Shown here piece after piece: positions 7,261 through 12,682 of a stretch of 12,682 nt of DNA (positions are counted from its first letter, which is position 1; each line of letters begins with the position of its first letter). The notes below the pieces were generated by a model that saw nothing but the letters and a program-made list of their open reading frames with translations, ran no database searches and was not told the origin of the DNA. A program made the translations under genes and the position numbers. Origin of the DNA: an uncultured Pelagibacteraceae bacterium (GTDB lineage Bacteria; Pseudomonadota; Alphaproteobacteria; Pelagibacterales; Pelagibacteraceae); the NCBI GenBank assembly GCA_902578175.1, contig CACHBY010000017.1, forward strand, positions 1-12,682. The letters run 5' to 3'.

Positions 7261-8721
7261 CTAAATCAATTTATCTAATACTTTTGCTGAGGAAAGTACT
7301 CCTGGTACCCCTGCACCCGGGTGTGTTCCAGCACCAACAAAATACAGACCATTGTAAATTTCTGATTTATTGTGAAATCTAAAATAAGCTGATTGGGTGA
7401 ATTTAGGTTGAATTGAAAAACCTGATCCATATTTTGTGTTAAGTTCTTTTTCAAAATAATCAGGTGTAAGATAAAAGTCTGATACAATATTACTTCTAAG
7501 GTTTGGCATTAAATCGTTTTCCATTTTATCAATTACAAGGTTTTTCATTTTTTCACCTTCTGTTTGCCAATTTATATTTGATTGATTATTTGGAACTGGC
7601 ACTAATACATAAAAACAATCACTTCCCTCAGGAGCCATAGTTTTATCTGTTGCAGAGGGTCTATGAAGATAATAGCTGATATCATTATTTAATTTTTTAT
7701 GATCAAAAATATCATCTAGATGTTCTTTATATTTGTTTCCAAATTTAATTGTGTGATGCTCAACATTTTCATAGATTTTTTTTGTTCCAAAATAATAAAC
7801 AAATAAACCCATTGAGTAATCCATCCTTTTTTGTTTCCAATCAAACAGCACTGATTTTTTTAAGTTTTTGCTTGTCATTTTTTCATAAAAAGCAGGAGGG
7901 TCTGCATTACAAATTATGTTATCAGCTTCAATAATTTCTTCATTGTTAACTACCACACCTGTTATTTTATTATTCTTAGTAATAATTTCTCTTACTTCGG
8001 TATCTTTTATTATCTCGACTCCTATCTCTTTCATTAACTCTTCAAAACCTTTAATTATATTTCCTGTGCCGCCTATTGAATAATGAATGCCCCATTTTTT
8101 TTCTAGATAAAGTATTAGCCCATAAATTGAAGTAGTTGTAAACGGATTACCACCAACTAAGAGTGGATGCATACTAAGCATTCTTCTTAATTTTTCATTT
8201 TTTACATAAGAAGATACTAGTGAATAAACTGACTTATAACTCTTAAGTTTTAATAATGCTGGCAGCTGTTTCATCATAAAAAAAGGTTTATCAAAAGGAA
8301 CATCTGCAAGTTCTAAAAATCCTTTCTCAAAAATTTTTTTGGTAAAATTTACTAAATTTTCATAACCCTTCACATCTTCTGGATTTAAATTTTCAATTTG
8401 TTTTTTCATTTCTAATTCATCACCTGAGTAATTAAATTTAGTTTGGTCTTCAAAAATAAATTGATACCAAATTTTAAGTGGTGTCAGTTTTATATAATCC
8501 TCAGGGTTTTTATTAAACAAACTAAATAATTCGTTAATTAAATATGGAGCTGTTATTACTGTTGGCCCAGCATCAAAAGTAAAACCATCTTTTTTAAAAA
8601 CTCTGGCCCTTCCACCAAGATCTGAATGTTTTTCTATTAATTTTACTTTATGTCCTTTAGCTTTTAGTCTTATTGCAGCAGCAATACCACCAAATCCAGA
8701 TCCAATAACTATAGAATTCAT
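7261..8721 (-). CDS. crtI: Phytoene desaturase, CrtI type
   Basis: An FAD-dependent desaturase and isomerase that converts phytoene to lycopene. At 486 residues it has normal length. The protein begins directly with the FAD-binding fold: SIVIGSGFGGIAAAIRL (Gly7, Gly9, Gly12), Glu30 at the end of the second strand, then GGRAR (36-40) and DAGPTVIT (50-57). Mid-protein HPLLVGGNPFTTTSIYGL (185-202) and SIGGTG (215-220) match bacterial CrtI. The C-terminal signature VGAGTHPGAGVPGVLSSAK (462-480) is textbook for the family. It is the first gene of the retinal set. The 39-bp gap to atpF is the largest in the window and may hold a promoter, but co-transcription with the F0 genes is also possible. No Shine-Dalgarno sequence is visible. 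Whether four desaturations are made is inferred from the downstream CrtY. Confidence 0.96.
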   Translation of the reverse strand: MNSIVIGSGFGGIAAAIRLKAKGHKVKLIEKHSDLGGRARVFKKDGFTFDAGPTVITAPYLINELFSLFNKNPEDYIKLTPLKIWYQFIFEDQTKFNYSGDELEMKKQIENLNPEDVKGYENLVNFTKKIFEKGFLELADVPFDKPFFMMKQLPALLKLKSYKSVYSLVSSYVKNEKLRRMLSMHPLLVGGNPFTTTSIYGLILYLEKKWGIHYSIGGTGNIIKGFEELMKEIGVEIIKDTEVREIITKNNKITGVVVNNEEIIEADNIICNADPPAFYEKMTSKNLKKSVLFDWKQKRMDYSMGLFVYYFGTKKIYENVEHHTIKFGNKYKEHLDDIFDHKKLNNDISYYLHRPSATDKTMAPEGSDCFYVLVPVPNNQSNINWQTEGEKMKNLVIDKMENDLMPNLRSNIVSDFYLTPDYFEKELNTKYGSGFSIQPKFTQSAYFRFHNKSEIYNGLYFVGAGTHPGAGVPGVLSSAKVLDKLI

Positions 8722-8722
8722 T

Positions 8723-8737
8723 GCTGTAATTTATAGC
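8723..8737. repeat. 15-bp imperfect palindrome in the atpF-crtI gap
   Basis: The plus strand reads GCTGTAATTTATAGC: two 7-base arms around one central base with a single mismatched pair. It ends two bases before the crtI ATG and covers the possible -10 hexamer at 8730-8735. With a one-base centre it cannot fold into an RNA hairpin, so if functional it would be a protein-binding site. It is short and AT-rich, so chance is a real alternative. Confidence 0.35.
8730..8735 (-). promoter_or_regulatory. Possible -10 hexamer upstream of crtI
   Basis: In the 39-bp gap between atpF and crtI the minus strand reads TATAAA, five of six matches to TATAAT, beginning 14 bases before the crtI ATG. The best -35 candidate, TTACAA, is only 14 bp further upstream, shorter than the usual 16-18, and matches poorly. 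In such AT-rich DNA a hexamer like this arises often by chance. It is listed because this is the only gap in the minus-strand run with room for a promoter, and an imperfect palindrome covers it. Confidence 0.2.
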
Positions 8738-8760
8738 TTTTTCAGGAAATTGTAAGCGTA

Positions 8761-9258
8761 TTATGAGTTTATTTTTTTTAGCTGTTCTTTAGTTTCTTCT
8801 AAATTTTTTTGAAACACAGCATCCAATTTTGATTTATCAACTGATGTAGTTATGATTTTTTTTACTGAGTCCACCGCTATTTTAATTGAAGCATCTTTTA
8901 TTTCTTTCAATGCAGCTTCTTTCATTTGGCTAATCTTATTTTCAGCCAAGCTCTTTTTAATCTCTGAGGATTTATGAAATTTGTCATTTAAATCTATAAT
9001 TAATTTATCCGATTCTTTTTTTGCATTTTCCAAAATTTCATTACTTACTTTAGTTGCGGTATCTAATTTTTTTTGTGCATTATCGAGTAAAGTTTTTGCC
9101 TCTGTTCTCAATTTTTCACTTTCATCTATCTCATTTTTGATATCTGAAATCATACCATCAAGCATTTGAGTAACTTTTTGTGGAATTTTAAAATAAACTA
9201 AAACACCGATAAAGATTACAAATGAAATTGCTACCCAGAAAGTTGCATCAATTGCCAT
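8761..9258 (-). CDS. atpF: ATP synthase F0 subunit b
   Basis: One of the two peripheral-stalk subunits that hold the F1 head to the membrane sector. The protein is 165 residues with one N-terminal membrane helix (ATFWVAISFVIFIGVLVYF, residues 4-22) followed by a long charged coiled coil rich in Lys, Glu and Ala. I chose the ATG at 9258 (MAIDATFW) rather than an upstream in-frame ATG at 9297. A GGAG at 9268-9271 lies nine bases before it, and the shorter form has the N-terminus typical of alphaproteobacterial b. The start lies inside the 3' end of atpF' (11-bp overlap). It is the last F0 gene, and crtI follows after 39 bp. The function is clear from family and context, although coiled-coil sequence is poorly conserved. 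Confidence 0.93.
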   Translation of the reverse strand: MAIDATFWVAISFVIFIGVLVYFKIPQKVTQMLDGMISDIKNEIDESEKLRTEAKTLLDNAQKKLDTATKVSNEILENAKKESDKLIIDLNDKFHKSSEIKKSLAENKISQMKEAALKEIKDASIKIAVDSVKKIITTSVDKSKLDAVFQKNLEETKEQLKKINS

Positions 9259-9838
9259 AGTATTTATCTCCATTTCTTTTAGATAGATCGTCAACAATTG
9301 CCGATATACTGCTATTATTTACTTCAGCACCAATAAGTTTCTGTAGTAACTCAGAAGATGTATCTATAGCAATTTTATTTATTTTATCGGGCGCATTATC
9401 TCTTAAAGCTTGGATTTCTTCCTCTGCTTTAGATATTTCGTCATCTATTTGTTTATCAAGTAAGTCTCTTTTTGCATTTATATCTTTAATCGCTTTCTCT
9501 CTTGCTTGACTAAACATACTATTTGCATCAGTTTTACTTTTTAAAATTATTTGATCGTACTCTTTAAGTTTGGTCTCGCTATCTTCTCTTTGTTTTTCAG
9601 CTGCCTCAATATTTTCTAGAATTTGAGATTTTCTAGACTCTAAGTTGTCACTAATTTTTGGCAGAATTAGTTTAGATAAAACTAAATACATTATTCCAAA
9701 AGTAAGTACCAACCAGAAAATCTGAGAAACCCAAAACTCCGGATTTAATTGAGGCATACCTCCACTTTCAGCTGCAAAAGCTTCTTTAATAAAAAAGAAG
9801 CTTAAAAATATTAGATGAAGATATATTTTTTTGACCAT
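9248..9838 (-). CDS. atpF': ATP synthase F0 subunit b' (AtpF'/AtpG type)
   Basis: The second peripheral-stalk subunit, which pairs with b as a heterodimer. Separate b and b' genes are typical of alphaproteobacteria, cyanobacteria and plastids. The conserved b' membrane segment is MPQLNPEFWVSQIFWLVLTF (residues 28-47) with GIMYLVLSKLILPKI after it, then a long coiled coil. The ATG at 9838 gives 196 residues. An in-frame TTG at 9853, inside atpE, would add five residues and is less likely. Unusually, the first 26 residues look like a Sec signal peptide: basic VKK, a hydrophobic core LHLIFLSFFF, and an AFA-A cleavage site. That fits a periplasmic N-terminus after cleavage. Four bases separate it from the atpE stop, and it overlaps atpF by 11 bp. 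No clear Shine-Dalgarno sequence precedes this ATG. Confidence 0.92.
   Translation of the reverse strand: MVKKIYLHLIFLSFFFIKEAFAAESGGMPQLNPEFWVSQIFWLVLTFGIMYLVLSKLILPKISDNLESRKSQILENIEAAEKQREDSETKLKEYDQIILKSKTDANSMFSQAREKAIKDINAKRDLLDKQIDDEISKAEEEIQALRDNAPDKINKIAIDTSSELLQKLIGAEVNNSSISAIVDDLSKRNGDKYYGN
9268..9271 (-). promoter_or_regulatory. Shine-Dalgarno deciding the atpF start
   Basis: GGAG on the minus strand, nine bases before the ATG at 9258 and inside the atpF' coding end. It supports MAIDATFW as the true N-terminus of subunit b, against the in-frame ATG at 9297. Confidence 0.6.
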
Positions 9839-9842
9839 TAAC

Positions 9843-10070
9843 TTAAAACGCAAATAAAATAATCAATGCAACAACTAATCCAAATAATCCTGTTGCTTCA
9901 GCAAGTGCGAAACCTAAAAGTAGGTTTGGAAATTGTTTCTGAGCTGCTGATGGGTTTCTCATAGCACCTGATAAATAATTTCCGAAAATTATTCCAATAC
10001 CAACACCGGCACCAGCTAAAGCTATTGCTGCTAAACCTGCTCCGATCATTTTTGCTGCTTCTAATTCCAT
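9843..10070 (-). CDS. atpE: ATP synthase F0 subunit c
   Basis: The 75-residue proteolipid whose oligomer forms the rotating c-ring. Two membrane helices flank the polar loop AMRNP (36-40) with the conserved Arg-Asn-Pro. The first helix carries the glycine repeat AGAGVGIGIIFG, and the second carries the ion-binding carboxylate Glu58 in FALAEATGLFGLVVAL. By alignment from the loop arginine, the position of the Na+-coordinating glutamine of sodium-type rings is Ile25 here, and Ala follows Glu58 where sodium types have Ser or Thr. This indicates a proton ring. Upstream it has by far the best ribosome-binding site in the window (10076-10083), in line with the many copies of c needed per enzyme. 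It lies 17 bp after atpB and 4 bp before atpF'. Confidence 0.98.
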   Translation of the reverse strand: MELEAAKMIGAGLAAIALAGAGVGIGIIFGNYLSGAMRNPSAAQKQFPNLLLGFALAEATGLFGLVVALIILFAF

Positions 10071-10075
10071 TATAT

Positions 10076-10083
10076 CCTCCTCT
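10076..10083 (-). promoter_or_regulatory. Strong Shine-Dalgarno of atpE
   Basis: On the minus strand AGAGGAGG lies five bases before the atpE ATG, a near-perfect complement to the 16S rRNA 3' end. It occupies half of the 17-bp gap after the atpB stop. Most other genes in the run have weak or no such site and seem to rely on overlap or coupling, so this one stands out. It probably raises c-subunit output relative to a, b and b'. Confidence 0.85.
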
Positions 10084-10087
10084 GTTG

Positions 10088-10822
10088 TTAATGGTGTAAA
10101 TTTAATGCATCATTTAAATAGATGCAGGTTAAAATTGCAAAAACATATGCTTGAAGAAAAGCAACTAATATCTCCAAACCAGTTAATGCAACTGAAAAAC
10201 TAAGTGGAAGCCATCCACCAACTATTCCAAGACTAATTACAAAGCCTCCGAAAACTTTCATCATTGTATGACCAGCCATCATATTTGCAAATAATCTAAC
10301 TGATAGACTTATTGGTCTACTTAGATAAGAAATAATCTCAATTACTACTATTAAAGGAAGCAATACAACTGGTACTCCACTTGGTACAAATAATTTTAAA
10401 TATCCAAAACCATGTTTAATAAATCCTATTACTGTTACACTGATAAAGATAAATGCAGCGAGAACAAATGTAACAATAATATGACTAGTTACAGTGAATG
10501 TGTACGGTATCATTCCGAACATGTTGCAGAACAAAACAAACATGAACAATGAAAAAATAAAAGCAAAATACGGTTTTGCTTTAGAACCAGCTGTATCACT
10601 TATCATTTTGGAAACAAAGGTGTAGCTAAGTTCTGCTAATAATTGAATTTTATTTGGTAAGACTGAGTTTTTTTTAGATCCTAAATTAAAAATTAATAAA
10701 ATAGAAACTGTACTTATAATCATAAACAAACTTGCGTTTGTGAAAGATATATCAAATGCTCCAACTTTTATTTCAGGTCCAATTCTATAAACATCGAATT
10801 GGGACATTGGATTTGCTGCCAT
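10088..10822 (-). CDS. atpB: ATP synthase F0 subunit a
   Basis: The stator subunit that forms the proton half-channels beside the c-ring. It has 244 residues with five to six hydrophobic segments. The essential arginine is Arg176 in RPISLSVRLFANMMAGH (169-185), equivalent to E. coli Arg210. The last helices carry GLEILVAFLQAYVFAILTCIYL, with Glu217 and Gln224 at the positions of E. coli His245 and Gln252. The N-terminal NPMSQFDVYRI is typical of alphaproteobacterial AtpB. There are nine bases between the atpI stop and this ATG, and no clear Shine-Dalgarno sequence. The F1 genes (atpH, A, G, D, C) are not downstream, which fits the split F0/F1 operons of alphaproteobacteria. Confidence 0.98.
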   Translation of the reverse strand: MAANPMSQFDVYRIGPEIKVGAFDISFTNASLFMIISTVSILLIFNLGSKKNSVLPNKIQLLAELSYTFVSKMISDTAGSKAKPYFAFIFSLFMFVLFCNMFGMIPYTFTVTSHIIVTFVLAAFIFISVTVIGFIKHGFGYLKLFVPSGVPVVLLPLIVVIEIISYLSRPISLSVRLFANMMAGHTMMKVFGGFVISLGIVGGWLPLSFSVALTGLEILVAFLQAYVFAILTCIYLNDALNLHH

Positions 10823-10831
10823 AGTAGTAAC

Positions 10832-11107
10832 TTATTTTTGCATCTTCTTTGCTGATTTAATCACATTCATTATTCCGGCGATCACACCAACAAAAAAAAA
10901 TATTAATATAAACCAGGGTTTAGTACCAAAGGTCTTGTCAAAAATAAACCCAATAATTGTCCCCACAGCAACTGCAGACACAAGCTCTGTGCTCAATTTG
11001 AATGCTGTTCCAATAGGTGAGGGGTTATCCTTCTTGTTATAAAGATTTTTCTTAGAAATCTTACTTTTTGCAATCTCTAAGCGAGTTTTAAAAGGGTCTT
11101 TTGCCAT
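10832..11107 (-). CDS. atpI: AtpI-like small membrane protein of the F0 operon
   Basis: A 91-residue protein with a basic N-terminal tail (about 1-35) and two membrane helices, roughly 41-57 (ELVSAVAVGTIIGFIFD) and 65-83 (PWFILIFFFVGVIAGIMNV), joined by a short loop containing GTKPW. This matches the AtpI/AtpQ-type proteins encoded first in bacterial F0 operons, which are thought to help c-ring assembly and possibly Mg2+ handling. Sequence conservation is low in this family, so the call leans on topology and on the position directly before atpB (9-bp gap). It begins nine bases after the smc stop. No Shine-Dalgarno sequence is visible. Confidence 0.88.
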   Translation of the reverse strand: MAKDPFKTRLEIAKSKISKKNLYNKKDNPSPIGTAFKLSTELVSAVAVGTIIGFIFDKTFGTKPWFILIFFFVGVIAGIMNVIKSAKKMQK

Positions 11108-11116
11108 TTATTTTGC

Positions 11117-12682
11117 TTAAGCAACCATACTTTCTGCTTTTTGAAGGTCTACAGCAACTAGTTGGCTTATACCTTTTTCAGGCATAGTTACACCATAAAG
11201 CCTGTTCATTTTAGACATTGTTAAGGCGTGGTGAGTAACAATTATGAATTTAGTGTTAGTAATTTTAATTAACTCCTCAAGCAAGCTACAAAATCTTGTT
11301 ACGTTAGCATCATCAAGTGGAGCGTCTACCTCATCCAAAACACAAATTGGAGAAGGGTTAGTTAAAAACACAGCAAAAATTAACGATAGGGCAGTTAGGG
11401 CTTGTTCACCACCAGATAGTAAAGTTATAGATTGAAGCCTTTTTCCTGGTGGGCTAACCAACATTTCTAACCCAGCTTCCAATGGATCATCAGAATCTAC
11501 CAATTCAAGTTTGGCATTTCCACCATTAAAAAGTTTTGTATAAACCTCATTAAATTTTCTATTAACTTTTTCAAATGCTTCAACAAGTCTTTCTCTTCCT
11601 TTTTGATTTAGCTCATCAATACTATCTTTAAGTTTAACTATTGCAGTAACTAGGTCACTACGATCTTGTTCCATTTTTTTTATTTCTTCTTCATACTTAC
11701 TGGTTTCTTCATCTGCTTTTAAATTTACAGATCCCAATTGATCTCTTTGTTGTTTTTTTTTATCTAAAGCATCTTCTTGATCAACATGATTTGGAAGTTC
11801 TTCAACTCCGAATAAATTTGAATTTTCTAAAATATTTTCTTCTGTTAAATTTAATTCTGTATTAATTCTATCAAGCAAATCATATTTTCTTTTTTGTAAA
11901 CCTTCTATGGTTGCTCCTGAACTAGCTTTTCGCTCTCTTATTTGAATTGATTGCTCTTGTATTTCATTTAATTGAGTTCTTAACGTTTCAATTTTTTTAT
12001 CAGTTTCTTCTATAATTTTTTCATTCTCTATTTTTTCTTCATCAGAAATTCTTAAATTTTCAGAAATTTGACCTTTTCTTTCTGCTTGTACTCTTGGCTG
12101 ATTTTCTAAATCATTTAATTGTTTAGATAATTTATTTTTCCTTTCAGTCAATTCATTAACCATTTTTTCTGAATTAGATAAAAGATTTTTCCAGCTTTCT
12201 ATTTCAGTCTCTATTGTTTTTATTCTTTCATTTCTTTTTACTGACTCATTCTTTATTGACTGATTTTTACTATACGCATCAGCATACTTTTCTTGAAGTA
12301 TTTTAATATTATGAGATTTCTCATTTACACTTAATAACTCTGTTCTTGACTTTTCATTTTTTAAATCATTAATAAAATTGTCTAATTCCATATTACATCT
12401 ATCGAGCAATGTAACTGCTTGATTTATTTCATTACTATCAATTAGTTCTTTTGCTCTAGAAATTGAATTTTTTACATTCTTTATAGGACCACTGCTTATT
12501 TTAATTGTATCATCAGCTAGATTGTTAACTACTTCGTCAACTTCTTTTTGCTCTCTTTCAAGTTCATTTTTTGCATTTTTTAGATCTTCATTAGATAACT
12601 TTTCTGTTTCAAAATATTTTGAATCTATCTCGATTAAGTCTGACTTTTCTTCTTTTAATCTTTTTTCATTAGAGTTAGCATC
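11117..12682 (-). CDS. smc: Chromosome segregation ATPase SMC, C-terminal part (5' end outside window)
   Basis: The frame is open from the right edge to TAA at 11117-11119, giving 521 residues; the true start is outside. SMC dimers compact and segregate the chromosome together with ScpA and ScpB. The first 370 or so residues are highly charged coiled coil (the arm after the hinge), containing the conserved LGSVNLKADEE block. The C-terminal head follows: NRKFNEVYTKLFNGG, the ABC signature LSGGE (11405-11419), Walker B with catalytic Glu in ICVLDEVDAPLDD, and the H-loop IIVTHH. No hinge domain is visible, so the cut lies just after it. An in-frame TTG at 12409 can be misread as a start, but the frame continues upstream without a stop. 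Only nine bases separate it from atpI, so the F0 genes have no promoter of their own outside this gene. Confidence 0.94.
   Translation of the reverse strand, partial: DANSNEKRLKEEKSDLIEIDSKYFETEKLSNEDLKNAKNELEREQKEVDEVVNNLADDTIKISSGPIKNVKNSISRAKELIDSNEINQAVTLLDRCNMELDNFINDLKNEKSRTELLSVNEKSHNIKILQEKYADAYSKNQSIKNESVKRNERIKTIETEIESWKNLLSNSEKMVNELTERKNKLSKQLNDLENQPRVQAERKGQISENLRISDEEKIENEKIIEETDKKIETLRTQLNEIQEQSIQIRERKASSGATIEGLQKRKYDLLDRINTELNLTEENILENSNLFGVEELPNHVDQEDALDKKKQQRDQLGSVNLKADEETSKYEEEIKKMEQDRSDLVTAIVKLKDSIDELNQKGRERLVEAFEKVNRKFNEVYTKLFNGGNAKLELVDSDDPLEAGLEMLVSPPGKRLQSITLLSGGEQALTALSLIFAVFLTNPSPICVLDEVDAPLDDANVTRFCSLLEELIKITNTKFIIVTHHALTMSKMNRLYGVTMPEKGISQLVAVDLQKAESMVA

Noticed and set aside
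7275..7487. A 70-codon minus-strand frame inside crtI
   Set aside because: It is a +1 shadow of the crtI C-terminus, which is intact in its own frame with the full signature.
4409..8721. Recent horizontal transfer of the crt-blh block
   Set aside because: Base composition, Lys/Asn/Ile-rich proteins and tight junctions match the neighbours, and no integrase, repeat or attachment site is seen. Older transfer cannot be excluded.
8738..8758. Terminator between atpF and crtI
   Set aside because: The best pairing on the minus strand is GCTT with AAGC, a 4-bp stem around a 14-base loop and without a following T run.
9256..9297. An earlier in-frame ATG for atpF at 9297
   Set aside because: It adds 13 residues lying inside atpF' and lacks family similarity, while the ATG at 9258 has a GGAG at good spacing.
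9839..9853. TTG start for atpF' at 9853
   Set aside because: An ATG five codons later fits the signal-like N-terminus and lies just after the atpE stop.
9843..10070. Sodium-type c-ring
   Set aside because: Ile25 and Ala59 stand where sodium-binding rings have Gln and Ser or Thr, so a proton ring is expected.
12407..12409. TTG at 12409 as the start of a 430-residue SMC-like protein
   Set aside because: The frame runs on without a stop to the window edge and continues the coiled coil, so the gene is cut by the window.

Overview
The window is very AT-rich and almost entirely coding. It comes from a streamlined bacterial chromosome, most likely a marine alphaproteobacterium of the SAR11/Pelagibacter type. 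This rests on gene content and style: an F0 ATP synthase operon with separate b and b' subunits and no F1 genes, an APH-fold homoserine kinase, a SURF1 gene next to thrC, a carotenoid-to-retinal gene set, and gene junctions of 0-17 bp or overlaps. The lineage call is inference, because there is no rRNA or other marker here.

Layout. On the plus strand (1-2101) lie the 3' end of a SURF1 cytochrome oxidase assembly gene, thrC (threonine synthase) and a Prx5-type peroxiredoxin, all abutting or overlapping. On the minus strand (12682 down to 2093) is one unbroken run of 13 co-directional genes: smc (3' part only), atpI, atpB, atpE, atpF' (b'), atpF (b), crtI, crtB, crtY, blh, ispH, thrB and rnhA. 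The two strands meet tail to tail at 2093-2101, where the peroxiredoxin and rnhA coding regions overlap by 9 bp. The largest non-coding gap in the window is 39 bp, between atpF and crtI. No stretch over 300 bp lacks a gene. I see no tRNA, rRNA, mobile element, CRISPR array or long repeat.

How the genes fit together. IspH makes the C5 isoprenoid precursors. After GGPP synthesis by an enzyme not encoded here, CrtB makes phytoene, CrtI desaturates it to lycopene, CrtY cyclises it to beta-carotene and Blh cleaves that to retinal, the chromophore of proteorhodopsin. These genes lie directly downstream of the membrane (F0) sector of ATP synthase, the machine that would use a light-driven proton gradient. 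Neither the rhodopsin gene nor crtE is in the window. thrB and thrC, the last two steps of threonine synthesis, lie on opposite strands either side of the convergent junction.

Every full-length gene belongs to a known family, and I found no new enzyme system. The points most worth a second look are the joining of the retinal genes to the F0 operon, a 15-bp imperfect palindrome over a -10-like hexamer in the only sizeable gap, the signal-peptide-like N-terminus of the b' subunit, and the convergent coding overlap.
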